Part shown: in pieces, positions 1 to 9,009 of the stretch
Layout of the letters: each line of letters begins with the position of its first letter
Numbering within the stretch: position 1 is the stretch's first letter
DNA from: Christiangramia oceanisediminis
GTDB lineage: Bacteria; Bacteroidota; Bacteroidia; Flavobacteriales; Flavobacteriaceae
Direction: 5' to 3'
DNA: 64,000 nucleotides
Assembly (NCBI RefSeq): GCF_022570735.2
Contig: NZ_JANCNS010000002.1
Coordinates: 372,001 to 436,000 of the forward strand
Notes under the pieces: generated by a model
Told to the model about the DNA's origin: nothing
Seen by the model: the letters and a program-made list of their open reading frames with translations, nothing else
Database searches by the model: none
Position numbers and translations under genes: made by a program

Positions 1-527
1 TCAAGTTTTTTCATCTGGGCAAATGACGGATAGACCTTTACCATGGCTTCACTGTCAAAAATATAGCGTCTTTTTACCAGTTTCAAAATACTACAAACGT
101 AAATATTGAGGCCACCAAATTTATATTCACCACGTTGAACCGGCCTTAAGAAATAGTCAAATTGTACCCGATCCCTTGCAGGCAGCTCAAGCTTTTTTAA
201 AAAATCCCTTTTCTGAAACTGAACCGGGATCTCATCGATCACCTTAGCGAAAACCTTGAAAACATGTTTATTTTCTATAATTACTTCGACCCTGTTATTA
301 TCTGAATTTGAAAACTTCTCTGGCAGTATTCGTTCAGCTTTAAGGAGATTCGATCTATAAAGGCTTATCAGTTCAGTAAATACAAGAATTAGGAGAATAG
401 CCGAAACAACCCAGTTTACCGGGTATAGCCATCCAAACCAGAAGGATAATAGAAAGAAAAATGCGATGGCGAAAAGGGCGTAAAAAAACCGCTCACTAAA
501 GTATATGGATCTTATAAACCGTATCAC
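1..527 (-). CDS. DUF58 domain protein, N-terminal part (runs off the left edge)
   Basis: The last gene of the minus-strand train; only the first 175 codons are present. A GTG start at 527-525 overlaps the TAG stop of the MoxR gene by one base (TAGTG), which signals translational coupling. The product opens with two hydrophobic segments (about residues 14-30 and 34-52, with FWFGWLYPVNW between), then a soluble region with the motif RPVQRGEYKFGG near residue 135, typical of DUF58 proteins. DUF58 proteins usually sit directly after MoxR AAA+ ATPases and are thought to be their clients or partners; the exact function is unknown. The diagnostic VWA-like C-terminal part lies outside the window. Confidence 0.85.
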   Translation of the reverse strand, partial: MIRFIRSIYFSERFFYALFAIAFFFLLSFWFGWLYPVNWVVSAILLILVFTELISLYRSNLLKAERILPEKFSNSDNNRVEVIIENKHVFKVFAKVIDEIPVQFQKRDFLKKLELPARDRVQFDYFLRPVQRGEYKFGGLNIYVCSILKLVKRRYIFDSEAMVKVYPSFAQMKKL

Positions 528-1528
528 TAACGAGGGATTTCAACAGACTGAGTGATCATATCGATTACGGTTCCGGGCGTCATTCCCTCCATTTCCCGGT
601 CTGGAGACAAAATAATTCGGTGACCAATCACAGGTTTTAATGACTGTTTAATATCCTCGGGGATTACGAAATCACGTCCTGAAATAGCAGCAAAAGCCTT
701 CGCTGCATTCATGATCGCTATAGAAGCCCTGGGACTGGCACCCAGGTAGAGGTGAGGATGATTCCTGGTCTTATTCACCAGTTCTGCTATGTAATTCAGC
801 AGTTTTTCCTCGATAATAATAGAATGGATCTGCTCTTTTAAACCGGCAATCTTTTCCGGGCTTAAAACCGCTTCAATTTCAGCCTCGGGTAATTTTCCCT
901 TCCTGTTATGGTGTGTTTGAAGAATTTGTACCTCTTCCTCTAAATTTGGATAATTCACGTCTATTTTAAAAAGGAACCTGTCCAGCTGGGCTTCGGGTAG
1001 GGCATAAGTACCTTCCTGTTCAATTGGATTCTGGGTAGCCAGGACCATGAATGGCGGCTCCATCGTATACATTTGTCCATCTATGGTGACCTGTCTTTCC
1101 TCCATCGCCTCGAAAAGCGCAGCCTGGGTTTTGGCCGGTGCGCGGTTTATTTCATCGATCAGGATGATATTAGAAAAAATAGGACCCTTCTTAAATTCAA
1201 ATTCTGAAGTTTTCATGTTGAAGACCGAAGTTCCAAGGACATCGCTCGGCATCAAATCTGGTGTGAACTGTATCCGGCTAAACTCGGTTTGAAGGCATTT
1301 GGCGAATAATTTGGCGGTAATCGTCTTTGCGACTCCGGGAACTCCCTCTATGAGAACATGACCATTGGATAAAAGGCCGACAATTAGGAGTTCCACAAAA
1401 TTTTCCTGACCAACTATCACTTTTGAAAGCTGGTCTTTTAGATTTTGAACCGAGTCCTTCAGGTCATCCAGGGGAATCCTGTTTTCAAATTTTAATTCTT
1501 CGCTTTGATTGGGATTATTGTTTTCCAT
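527..1528 (-). CDS. MoxR family AAA+ ATPase
   Basis: Cytoplasmic AAA+ ATPase of the MoxR type (333 aa), a chaperone-like ATPase that usually works with DUF58/VWA proteins. Walker A GVPGVAKT is at residues 62-69, Walker [11 protein letters not shown] around 122-131 (D125, E126), sensor region [11 protein letters not shown], and a C-terminal AAA lid with [12 protein letters not shown]. The start is set at the ATG at 1528. An in-frame extension to 1684 exists but only translates the end of the preceding gene in another frame and has no family similarity. It overlaps the upstream DUF4350 gene by 14 nt and the DUF58 start by 1 nt, so the train is one operon. Confidence 0.93.
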   Translation of the reverse strand: MENNNPNQSEELKFENRIPLDDLKDSVQNLKDQLSKVIVGQENFVELLIVGLLSNGHVLIEGVPGVAKTITAKLFAKCLQTEFSRIQFTPDLMPSDVLGTSVFNMKTSEFEFKKGPIFSNIILIDEINRAPAKTQAALFEAMEERQVTIDGQMYTMEPPFMVLATQNPIEQEGTYALPEAQLDRFLFKIDVNYPNLEEEVQILQTHHNRKGKLPEAEIEAVLSPEKIAGLKEQIHSIIIEEKLLNYIAELVNKTRNHPHLYLGASPRASIAIMNAAKAFAAISGRDFVIPEDIKQSLKPVIGHRIILSPDREMEGMTPGTVIDMITQSVEIPR

Positions 1529-2714
1529 TTGATGCTTTAAATGAGTTGATGCATTTGCTGAGTTCAAAGAACTCCTGTTTTGAATTGTTCTTGCTTTGCT
1601 GAAAAGTACGTATTCTATCAAAAAGTCGCTTTGTTTCTTCCAGACTATTTCCGCTCTTTGCGGCCAGGTTACGCTGAAAATCACTATTAGGATTACCGGT
1701 TTCCATCCTGTATTGATTGCGGATGAATTCTTCGAACAATGCGATTTTCTTCAGCCCGAGTTCATGGAATCTTTTCTGTTCCAGGTAAAGACTTGAAATA
1801 GTTTTGGTGAATTCAACACTTTTGTTTTTTGCCGGTGAAATCTCTGGGATTGCTCGTTGTTTCCTTTTTCCTTCAAAAAGTATAAATAATATCGCGGCCA
1901 GTATCATGAAATAGTAAGCCCATTTTAAGGACCGGTTATTCAGTAGAATATATAAAGGGGAGGTGAAAAAACTTTTGCCAGATTTATAATAGGCGTCCCA
2001 GAGGATAGGTTCAGCATGTAAATATGCGAGCAAAGCCTCTGGATATCGATAATTCTTGTCCTTTAAGAGAAAGTAATTACTAAATGCCTGCGGAACGGAA
2101 TGTAAATAGATCTCACCTTCGCCAAAGTCGGTTTTTATGAAATTCAGGTATTTTTGGGGGTCTTCCAGGTCGAATTGAGAAGTACCCAGTGCAACCTGGC
2201 TGCTGGTATCGATCTTACTGAAGTAGACTGAAGGCAGGTCCTGGTCGAATTCGATACTCTTTTCCAGTTCAAGATCTGGATTAACCAGGTTCATTTTTGG
2301 CCTGGAGGTGAATGCTTTAGCGTCTATATAAGAGCTCAGTTCCAGGTTAAGGGTATCCTCCAGGTTTTCCCCAAAACCATAACTCGAAATGAACAGCCTG
2401 TTTCCTGCTGAAACCCATGACAGCAAACGATCGAGCTCATTATCATCAAAACCTACACGATCGTTCAGGAAAAAATAGGTGCCTTCAGGCGCATCTGAAT
2501 CCAGGAATTCATACGGCGGAATTTCAATTTCCCTGATCTCCGGGTTGGTCTCCTTCCAGCTCTCAAAGAAAATTCGGGCGCCCAGAGGTATCCTGTCCAG
2601 ATTCGTATAGCTGGGAGTCCAGTTGATGGGTTCTGGTTCAGTGCTTTCCAGCCAGGTTATAGAAATTACCAAGAACAGGAACATTCCAAGGGCTATTTTG
2701 TAGGTCCTATTCAT
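1515..2714 (-). CDS. DUF4350 domain-containing membrane protein
   Basis: 399 aa. One N-terminal membrane segment (about residues 5-22), then an extracytoplasmic domain with [10 protein letters not shown] and a Rossmann-like stretch ([21 protein letters not shown]), matching the DUF4350 pattern. A second membrane segment lies around residue 265 ([18 protein letters not shown]), followed by a cytoplasmic helical tail rich in K/E. The family is known almost only from this MoxR/DUF58/DUF4129 context, and I can assign no enzyme activity. Its start overlaps the DUF4129 gene end by 8 nt and its end overlaps MoxR by 14 nt, consistent with one co-translated complex at the inner membrane. Confidence 0.85.
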   Translation of the reverse strand: MNRTYKIALGMFLFLVISITWLESTEPEPINWTPSYTNLDRIPLGARIFFESWKETNPEIREIEIPPYEFLDSDAPEGTYFFLNDRVGFDDNELDRLLSWVSAGNRLFISSYGFGENLEDTLNLELSSYIDAKAFTSRPKMNLVNPDLELEKSIEFDQDLPSVYFSKIDTSSQVALGTSQFDLEDPQKYLNFIKTDFGEGEIYLHSVPQAFSNYFLLKDKNYRYPEALLAYLHAEPILWDAYYKSGKSFFTSPLYILLNNRSLKWAYYFMILAAILFILFEGKRKQRAIPEISPAKNKSVEFTKTISSLYLEQKRFHELGLKKIALFEEFIRNQYRMETGNPNSDFQRNLAAKSGNSLEETKRLFDRIRTFQQSKNNSKQEFFELSKCINSFKASNGKQ

Positions 2715-3468
2715 AAGCTTCCTGTTTTAGGTGCCTATCCATTCGGGAAAAGCCTTTTTCAGCCAGGTGAAAATCAGGTTCCGAAACATCAAAACTGCCG
2801 TACCAGATGAATTCGTATAATTTACTAATCTCGGAAAACTGCCGTTTTAAAGCCTCATTCTTTATCTCCTCCAGGTAATCTTTATTGGTCTTTTGGAAGG
2901 CATAAGCTATTAAATGCTTTTCATCCAGTTTGCGCAGGCTGTTGAGGTAATGGTACCTTACGGCAAGTCTATACTGTTTATTCCCGATGGCCTTACTGAT
3001 AAGTGCCGGAAGATCTTCTCCCTTTACGAGTTCTTCTTCTTCTGAAATAAAAACTTCGGAAGGCCTTTGAGTACGTAAAACCTGTTTCCCCGGGTTAAGC
3101 CGTGAAAACAGCCATGCTATAAGGCCAAGTAATAATAGCAGTAACAGGTATGGAATGATGGAAATGAAAAAAGCCAGCAGGGAATTGGGTTGATATTCTC
3201 CAAATAACCAATTGATGAACTGGTTATATTTCGCGTTCAGCCATTTTTTGAACCGGCTCCACCAGCTTTCTTTTACATTAACTTCTATATAGGAATATTC
3301 AGGTTGAGACCTATACTCTTCGATCTTTTCACGATCGAATGCTACTGGTTCCAAATCTGAATCCAGGTCGTATTGTATTTGCCGGGTTTCAGAAATACTA
3401 TCGGCATCCTGTGCAGAAAGACTTCCGCAGGCGATCAAAAGAATTACTATTAAGAGGATTTTTTTCAA
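2707..3468 (-). CDS. DUF4129 domain-containing protein
   Basis: 253 aa with an N-terminal signal sequence. A lipobox-like LIAC and an SPI-like LSAQ site are both present, so the processing route is uncertain. A hydrophobic segment (FISIIPYLLLLLLLGLIAWL) lies near residue 100. The C-terminal half has the DUF4129 pattern: YRLAVRYHYLNSLRKLDE, then NKDYLEEI and LYEFIWYGSFDV. In other bacteria DUF4129 is fused to transglutaminase-like proteins or sits beside MoxR/DUF58. The gap to the upstream membrane-protein gene is only 2 nt, so it belongs to the same operon. Function unknown. Confidence 0.85.
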   Translation of the reverse strand: MKKILLIVILLIACGSLSAQDADSISETRQIQYDLDSDLEPVAFDREKIEEYRSQPEYSYIEVNVKESWWSRFKKWLNAKYNQFINWLFGEYQPNSLLAFFISIIPYLLLLLLLGLIAWLFSRLNPGKQVLRTQRPSEVFISEEEELVKGEDLPALISKAIGNKQYRLAVRYHYLNSLRKLDEKHLIAYAFQKTNKDYLEEIKNEALKRQFSEISKLYEFIWYGSFDVSEPDFHLAEKGFSRMDRHLKQEAYE

Positions 3469-3470
3469 TT

Positions 3471-4322
3471 TTAGTTCTTTCCCAGGTTTTCTATAGCTTC
3501 GTAAGTTCCGGTGAAATTTTGCTTTTCATTCAGGTCAAAATAAATAAGTGCGAAACCTACGGGGGTAATACTGTATATAATATACTGGATAATGGAGGTT
3601 ATGACGTTCAACACTACAAAACCGGTTCCGAACATATTGCTGCCATCACTGGCAGAGTGCTCAGTCGCGCTTATTATGGTTTTAAAGATCATGTAAATTA
3701 TTGCGGGTAACTGGAAAACCAGCCCAATAAGATAAACGATAAGAGCTACACAAAGGATACTTGCAAAGGTCATCCACCAGTTTTGTTTGATAAGCTGGAA
3801 ACTGTGGGAAATGCTTTCACCAATGCCTTTCCTTTCAAAAACCAGGATCGCGTTGACCATGCTCATTGGCACTGCCAGGTAGATACCGGGAATTAGGAAG
3901 AACATAAAGCCGGCGATCATGATAATCCATGAAAGAAAGGTTAATAGCAGGAGTTTACCAAAGTCGGTTTTCATACCTTCCACCACTTCGGTTTCCACGA
4001 TCTCACCCTTATGCCTGTTATAAGATTTAATGATGTGGTAGACAGTGCCTGTTACTGTTGATACATACAGCATATAAGCAAGGTAAAGCACAAGCATGGG
4101 AATGAGGATCCCGCTAAAGCCATTTCCTTCGCCATAGATACTGCCCATAGTTGCAAAGGAATAATACGCGATCGCGGCGACCAGTACCAGGAATACCGGA
4201 CCCACGACCTTAAGAAGTATCTTACTGGCCAGCTTATAATTTTCTCTAATGAATTTGAAGGTAAGGCTTAAGATCTCTCCCAGCTCATGGTGTTTCTTGA
4301 ATTTGATGTAATCCTGAGTCAT
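3471..4322 (-). CDS. Multi-pass inner-membrane protein of the MoxR/DUF58 cluster
   Basis: 283 aa. I see about five to six hydrophobic segments (near residues 38-57, 68-90, 125-150, 190-215 and 245-265). The pattern of an N-terminal cytoplasmic stretch (HHELGEILSLTFKFI) and the segment FFLIPGIYLAVPMSMVNAILVFE resembles the membrane domain found in glycerophosphodiester phosphodiesterase-type and DUF975-like proteins. No catalytic motif is visible. The start overlaps the end of the SpoIIM-like gene by 38 nt. Position between SpoIIM-like and DUF4129 genes is usual for Bacteroidota. Function not assigned. Confidence 0.8.
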   Translation of the reverse strand: MTQDYIKFKKHHELGEILSLTFKFIRENYKLASKILLKVVGPVFLVLVAAIAYYSFATMGSIYGEGNGFSGILIPMLVLYLAYMLYVSTVTGTVYHIIKSYNRHKGEIVETEVVEGMKTDFGKLLLLTFLSWIIMIAGFMFFLIPGIYLAVPMSMVNAILVFERKGIGESISHSFQLIKQNWWMTFASILCVALIVYLIGLVFQLPAIIYMIFKTIISATEHSASDGSNMFGTGFVVLNVITSIIQYIIYSITPVGFALIYFDLNEKQNFTGTYEAIENLGKN

Positions 4323-5277
4323 TTTTGGATTTTTTTAATAGGTATAAGGGATAGTAAACATAATAGAAAATTATAAGAGCCAGTGAACCGGTAATGATCA
4401 GGATCGCAAGCCAGTCTGGCATTCCGGTGATACGGGTAACAAAGCCCTCCAGGAAACCAGCGACAATAAAGAACGGGATGGTGCTTATTACGATCTTCAT
4501 TCCATCCTTAACACCCATGGTAAAGGATTTGAGCCGGGTGTAAGTGCCGGGGAACAGGATGCTTTTTCCCACCACAAGGCCTGCACAACCAGCCACGATG
4601 ATCACCGAGATCTCGATGGTGCCGTGAATCCATATTGTTCTGGCAGACTCCCAAAGCAATCCCTTTTCATAAAAGAAATACTGAAAACTGCCCAGCATGA
4701 TCGCATTTTGCATAAGCAGGTAAACCGTTCCCAGGCCGGCCAGGATTCCCAGTGAAAATGCCATCAGGGAAACTTTGATATTATTGATGGTTATGCCCAG
4801 GAACATATCGGTTTCAGCCATTTTTTTATAAACGGCCATGGGATCATTGTTCGCAATGTTCTCCAGGGTCATATTTACATAGGCATCTCCAAGTATAGAC
4901 CTGACAAAGGCCGAATTGGTCGACGAACTATAGGCACCAATAAGGGTGAAAACGCCAAAGATCAGGAAACTCAGCAACAGCTGTTTCTGGTATCTATGAA
5001 ACTGGGAAGGGAACTCAAGGCTAAAGAACCTGATGAGCCTGTTTCCAGATTCTTTTTTGTTGCCATAAATATACTGATGTGCCTTTGAAGCCAAACCGTT
5101 TAGATACCGGGCCGTATTGCTTTTGGGATAGAACGTACGGGAATAACTAAGGTCGTCGCTTAACTCTATATAAATGTCTGAAAGTTGTTCTGGAGGCAGG
5201 CTTCGATAATTTTGAAGGAGGCTTTCATACTTAACCCATTTATCTTTATTTTGCTTTATAAAAGCAGCCTCGCGCAT
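4285..5277 (-). CDS. Stage II sporulation protein M (SpoIIM)-like membrane protein
   Basis: 330 aa; first gene of the minus-strand train. A soluble helical N-terminus (about residues 1-95) precedes five or so membrane segments. The SpoIIM signature WIHGTIEISVI (HGxxE) lies near residue 218. In sporulators SpoIIM scaffolds a peptidoglycan-remodelling complex. In non-sporulating Bacteroidota homologues sit with RDD, DUF4129 and MoxR genes, and their role is unknown. The start at 5277 lies 33 nt from the divergent RDD gene start, so the two share a very short promoter region. Confidence 0.88.
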   Translation of the reverse strand: MREAAFIKQNKDKWVKYESLLQNYRSLPPEQLSDIYIELSDDLSYSRTFYPKSNTARYLNGLASKAHQYIYGNKKESGNRLIRFFSLEFPSQFHRYQKQLLLSFLIFGVFTLIGAYSSSTNSAFVRSILGDAYVNMTLENIANNDPMAVYKKMAETDMFLGITINNIKVSLMAFSLGILAGLGTVYLLMQNAIMLGSFQYFFYEKGLLWESARTIWIHGTIEISVIIVAGCAGLVVGKSILFPGTYTRLKSFTMGVKDGMKIVISTIPFFIVAGFLEGFVTRITGMPDWLAILIITGSLALIIFYYVYYPLYLLKKSKNDSGLHQIQETP

Positions 5278-5310
5278 TTTTTCTGAATTAAACCCAAAGT
5301 AACATATTTA

Positions 5311-6024
5311 ATGGATAATTTTCAAATCGAAACTGCTCAAAATATAAGCATAGAGCAAAATGTGGCGGGAATAGGGGAACGCATCCTGGCTTTTTTTGTT
5401 GACCTGGCAATCATCGTCGTCTATATGGTGATGGCAGGTATTATGATGGGTGCTCTTAGCAATATAGGCAGCAGCGAATTTATGTATTATTTGGTCCTGG
5501 GCCTGCCTTCGTTTTTATATTATTTGATTTGGGAAACCACCTGGAACGGCCGCACGCCCGGAAAAGCACTTTTACATATCAGGGTAGTGAAATTAGACGG
5601 CACTCGTCCCGAATTTTCAAATTTCCTGGTAAGGTGGTTATTAAGAATCATAGACATCAGCTTAACCAGTGGTGGGGTAGCAGTGGTGACTATATTACTG
5701 AACGGGAAAGGTCAGCGTCTTGGCGATATCGCGGCCGGAACCACGGTAATTTCTGAAAGAAGTGATCTAAATCTGGGACAAACCCTCATGGTGGAGATCC
5801 CTGAAGATTACCAGCCAAAATACCCTCAGGTGACGGTTTTGAGCGACACTGATATCCAGGAAGTGAAGAACCTGTACCGAACTGCAAAACGCGAAGGTCA
5901 GCATCATATCATCCTATCTCTTAGCCAAAAATTAGAAGAATTGCTGGAGGTTAAAATAGAAGAACGCCCTATTGATTTTGTGAAACGCGTGATCCAGGAT
6001 TATAATTACTACACGCAACGTTAA
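5311..6024 (+). CDS. RDD family membrane protein
   Basis: 237 aa. An RDD domain (about residues 15-150) with three membrane segments: GERILAFFVDLAII supplies the first R and D, FLYYLIWETTWNGRTPGKALL is typical of the middle, and GQRLGDIAAGTTVI closes the domain. The C-terminal 80 residues are soluble, helical and charged. RDD proteins have been linked to transport or ion exchange in some bacteria, but no substrate can be inferred here. It is divergent from the SpoIIM-like gene, and its stop abuts the convergent cyclophilin gene with no gap. Confidence 0.9.
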   Translation: MDNFQIETAQNISIEQNVAGIGERILAFFVDLAIIVVYMVMAGIMMGALSNIGSSEFMYYLVLGLPSFLYYLIWETTWNGRTPGKALLHIRVVKLDGTRPEFSNFLVRWLLRIIDISLTSGGVAVVTILLNGKGQRLGDIAAGTTVISERSDLNLGQTLMVEIPEDYQPKYPQVTVLSDTDIQEVKNLYRTAKREGQHHIILSLSQKLEELLEVKIEERPIDFVKRVIQDYNYYTQR

Positions 6025-6798
6025 TTAATCCAGAATCTCGACTTCCATTTCAATATTATCGATAGGCCATTCAGAATTACCGGTTTTTACCTGCGCGATC
6101 TTTTCAGCCACATCCATTCCGTTTATCACCCTTCCAAAAACCGTATGATCATTATTGAGATGCGGTGTACCGCCTTTATCCATCACGATAAAGAATTCAA
6201 ATGGTGAAGAGGCCTTGCTCACATTCTGTTCAGCATATTTGGCTGCTGAAAATGCTCCGTAGGTGTGCTTATGCCCGGCATCAAATTCGCTTGGAATAAG
6301 ATAATTTCCAACATCGCCGCGGTTTCTGGCAGTGATGCGGTTGTCAGCATTTCCACCCTGGATCACGAAACCAGGTGCCACCCGGTGAAAGAAAGTGTCG
6401 TTAAAATAGTCGTTTTTTACCAGCATGATGAAATTTGCCCGGTGAAGAGGGGTGTCGCGATATAACTGAACGTCAATATTTCCAAATTTGGTCTTGATTC
6501 TAACCTTTGTTTCGGGATTCTCTTTTCCGTATTCGAGCATGGTAGGAATAAATTCTTCCTGTACGATAGGAAACATAGGATTCTGTTCGATCTTTGTTTC
6601 CTCGTCAGATTTTGCCAATTCCTTTTTTCTTAATTCGAATATACTATCCCTGGCTCGCTGGATAGAGTCTTCTTTCCGTTGCTTTTTCAATTCTTCCGCT
6701 GTTGGCTGTTTATTAGCTTTAGAAGAAGATTGCTTATCTTCACAACTTGCTAAAACCGCAAAAAAAACAATTGCAAAAAAAGAAAGATTTCTAAACAT
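6025..6798 (-). CDS. Cyclophilin-type peptidylprolyl isomerase lipoprotein
   Basis: 257 aa. An SPII signal peptide with lipobox LASC (C19) is followed by a charged, K/E/R-rich linker of about 75 residues and then a cyclophilin domain (about residues 95-257). Diagnostic stretches are FHRVAPGFVIQGG and NDHTVFGRVINGMDVA. It should catalyse cis-trans isomerisation of prolyl bonds in envelope proteins. The long charged linker is unusual compared with minimal cyclophilins. Its ATG (6798-6796) overlaps the divergent NUDIX ATG. No alternative in-frame ATG precedes the lipobox, so this start is firm. Confidence 0.93.
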   Translation of the reverse strand: MFRNLSFFAIVFFAVLASCEDKQSSSKANKQPTAEELKKQRKEDSIQRARDSIFELRKKELAKSDEETKIEQNPMFPIVQEEFIPTMLEYGKENPETKVRIKTKFGNIDVQLYRDTPLHRANFIMLVKNDYFNDTFFHRVAPGFVIQGGNADNRITARNRGDVGNYLIPSEFDAGHKHTYGAFSAAKYAEQNVSKASSPFEFFIVMDKGGTPHLNNDHTVFGRVINGMDVAEKIAQVKTGNSEWPIDNIEMEVEILD

Positions 6799-7438
6799 GG
6801 AATTCGAAATTTTTAAAAACAGAATTTCAAAGTTAAAAAAAATGCCGCTTCCCGGGGAAGCCGCTCATAGAAAACTGGCTCCAATGCTTCGAATCCAGGA
6901 ATTGTCCCAGATTAATATGGCTGAACGAAACCCGCAGCAGGCAGGTGTAATGGCCGTTTTTTATCCTGGTTCAGACAGGAACACTCAACTGGCTTTGATT
7001 TTACGAACCGCTTATGAAGGGGTGCATTCCAGGCAGGTAGGTTTTCCGGGAGGAAGACTGGAGAAGAGTGACCGTGATCTCAAAGAAACAGCTTTAAGGG
7101 AGACGGAAGAAGAAATAGGAATTCCCAGAGATCATATACAGGTGATCAAAAAGCTAACTAAGCTCTATATCCCACCTTCCAATTTCTGGGTTCAACCATA
7201 CCTTGGACTGGTTGAAAATAACCCGCGAATGATTCCGCAGGAATCTGAAGTGGAAAAGATACTGGAGGTGAGTTTATTCGATTTCCTGGATGATAAGAAT
7301 TTGATAAGTGAGAACCTCACGACTTCTTACGCCAAAAACATACAAGTGCCAGCCTATAAACTTAACGGCTACGTGGTTTGGGGTGCTACAGGCATGATGC
7401 TAAGTGAGATAAGAGAAATGCTTTTAAAGATCCAATAG
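6797..7438 (+). CDS. NUDIX hydrolase, CoA pyrophosphatase (NudL/Nudt7-like)
   Basis: 213 aa. The NuCoA-type motif HSRQVGFPGGR and the NUDIX box with RETEEEIGI are spaced as in coenzyme A pyrophosphatases rather than as in MutT. The expected reaction is hydrolysis of CoA or acyl-CoA to 3',5'-ADP and (acyl)phosphopantetheine. I place the start at ATG 6797 because the upstream in-frame stretch (to 6488) is antisense to the cyclophilin gene and unlike NUDIX proteins, while MEFEIFKNRISKLKKMPLPG is a normal family N-terminus. The start codon overlaps that of the divergent cyclophilin gene, so its promoter must lie inside that gene. Confidence 0.92.
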   Translation: MEFEIFKNRISKLKKMPLPGEAAHRKLAPMLRIQELSQINMAERNPQQAGVMAVFYPGSDRNTQLALILRTAYEGVHSRQVGFPGGRLEKSDRDLKETALRETEEEIGIPRDHIQVIKKLTKLYIPPSNFWVQPYLGLVENNPRMIPQESEVEKILEVSLFDFLDDKNLISENLTTSYAKNIQVPAYKLNGYVVWGATGMMLSEIREMLLKIQ

Positions 7439-7501
7439 GAAAGGAAATTAGTATATTTGTCGGCAATTCTTTTCGGAATTTGCAAAATTGAAGTGAAAAT
7501 C

Positions 7502-8305
7502 ATGGGATTGTTGAAGAAAAACCCGTTTGGACATTATCTGATATTAAAGAAATGGCTAATTCGAATATTTGGAGTGCTTACCCATAGAAGATATCGAGGA
7601 TTCAATGAATTACAGATTGAAGGCTCAGAGATTATCAAAAACCTGCCTCCAACCAATGTGCTTTTCGTATCCAATCACCAAACCTATTTTGCCGATGTTA
7701 CTGCCATGTTCCATGTTTTTAATGCCAGCCTTAGCGGCAGGGTAGACAGTATCAAGAATGTTGGTTATATCTGGCAACCTAAACTTAATATTTATTACGT
7801 TGCTGCCAGGGAGACCATGAGAGCGGGTTTACTTGCAAGGATCATGGCCTATGCAGGTGCTATTACCGTAGAGCGCACCTGGCGGTCTAAAGGAAAAGAG
7901 ATAAAAAGAGAGGTGAATCCCAATGATACCGAAAATATTGGGAAAGCCCTTGAAGATGGTTGGGTGATCACCTTTCCGCAGGGAACTACCAAGCCATTCA
8001 AACCTATTAGAAAAGGAACGGCGCATATTATAAAAAACCATAAGCCTATCGTCATCCCTATCGTGATAGATGGTTTTCGAAGATCTTTTGACAAGAAAGG
8101 ATTGCGCATAAAAAAACGTGGAATTCTTCAGAGTTTTCAGATCAAGGAACCGCTGGATATCGATTATGAAAATGAATCGATTGAAGAGATCGTTGAAAAG
8201 CTGGAGTACGCGATTGAACAGCATCCTTCGTTCCTAAAGGTTATTCCTGCCGAGGAGATCCAGGCTATGGAAGATCTCAACGAGCAGAGACGTTGGGGGT
8301 ATTAA
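7502..8305 (+). CDS. 1-acyl-sn-glycerol-3-phosphate acyltransferase (PlsC)-like protein
   Basis: 267 aa from ATG 7502; a TTG at 7457 is also in frame but the ATG fits better. The LPLAT/PlsC fold is supported by VLFVSNHQTYFADV (H59, D65), an intervening VGYIWQPKLNIYYVAARE block, GAITVERTW and FPQGTTKPF (158-166), followed by a KGTAHII segment. These correspond to PlsC motifs I to IV. Motif I reads H-x5-D instead of H-x4-D, and motif III has Q in place of the usual E. It probably acylates lysophospholipid or another lipid at the inner membrane, but the substrate may differ from LPA. Confidence 0.83.
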   Translation: MGLLKKNPFGHYLILKKWLIRIFGVLTHRRYRGFNELQIEGSEIIKNLPPTNVLFVSNHQTYFADVTAMFHVFNASLSGRVDSIKNVGYIWQPKLNIYYVAARETMRAGLLARIMAYAGAITVERTWRSKGKEIKREVNPNDTENIGKALEDGWVITFPQGTTKPFKPIRKGTAHIIKNHKPIVIPIVIDGFRRSFDKKGLRIKKRGILQSFQIKEPLDIDYENESIEEIVEKLEYAIEQHPSFLKVIPAEEIQAMEDLNEQRRWGY

Positions 8306-8317
8306 ATACATTCAAAT

Positions 8318-8347
8318 AAAAAAGGCCCGGCATAGCAGGCCTTTAAA
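8318..8347. terminator. Bidirectional rho-independent terminator
   Basis: Stem AAAGGCC (8321-8327) pairs with GGCCTTT (8338-8344), flanked by A-rich and T-containing tails. It lies between the convergent acyltransferase gene and the 212-aa membrane protein gene. Confidence 0.7.
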
Positions 8348-8364
8348 TTAAAACAGATACCTAA

Positions 8365-9003
8365 TTAATTAATCCCTAACTTCTTGAGTTCTTTGTAGTT
8401 CTTGTTCAAACGACGAAGCAAAATTCCATAAACCACCCGGTAGAGCAACCATATTATTCCAAGAATGATTGCTAGGGCCAGTAGTGTCCCACCTATAAAA
8501 AGTATCCATTGTTTCGTGTCAAAGGACATATCGGTTCCATTGGAATCGGCCGTCAATGCATGCGAACGAATCATCAGTACGAAGGTTGCTAAAAATACGA
8601 TCCCGGTGGAAATCAGGATAAAACCTATATAATATTTTACGGTTTTAATGGTTCTGATAATATTCTGCATTAAAATTCTCGCACTTTCTGTAGCAGAGAT
8701 ACGCTGGTAGTTCCTGTAAAACCTGTATATAAAATAAAAGGTTATTAAATAAGAAATTATATATACGGCTATGGTGAATTCAGTAAGCCCGTATTTCTCC
8801 ATTTCAGCCCAATATTCCTCGTCTACCAGAATGATATTAAGCGCAGCTCCAAGAATAAATTCCAGAATACTAATAACAAATATCCATTTTACGATAGAGG
8901 AAGATTTCTTCCATATCATTTTGTAGAGTTGGTCGTAGGATAGATGAGGAAGGTTCGCCTCCTGTTTCTTCCAATCCTTTTTTAACAGATCTAGGTTATC
9001 CAT
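8365..9003 (-). CDS. Four-TM membrane protein encoded after an ECF sigma factor (putative sigma partner)
   Basis: 212 aa. A cytoplasmic N-terminal stretch (MDNLDLLKKDWKKQEANLPHL) is followed by about four hydrophobic segments (near residues 38-58, 76-96, 122-145 and 165-190) and a basic tail. The gene begins 6 nt after the sigma factor stop, so both are co-transcribed. No zinc-binding anti-sigma (HxxxCxxC) motif is visible. The position and the cytoplasmic N-terminal helix suggest a membrane-anchored regulator of the sigma factor, which is inference from context only. Confidence 0.75.
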   Translation of the reverse strand: MDNLDLLKKDWKKQEANLPHLSYDQLYKMIWKKSSSIVKWIFVISILEFILGAALNIILVDEEYWAEMEKYGLTEFTIAVYIISYLITFYFIYRFYRNYQRISATESARILMQNIIRTIKTVKYYIGFILISTGIVFLATFVLMIRSHALTADSNGTDMSFDTKQWILFIGGTLLALAIILGIIWLLYRVVYGILLRRLNKNYKELKKLGIN

Positions 9004-9009
9004 ATACTA

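Noticed and set aside
1529-1684. N-terminal extension of the MoxR protein
   Set aside because: It only translates the end of the DUF4350 gene in another frame and has no MoxR similarity; the ATG at 1528 is the natural start.
6488-6796. Upstream extension of the NUDIX reading frame
   Set aside because: It is antisense to the cyclophilin gene, with serine/leucine-rich shadow composition and no NUDIX features.
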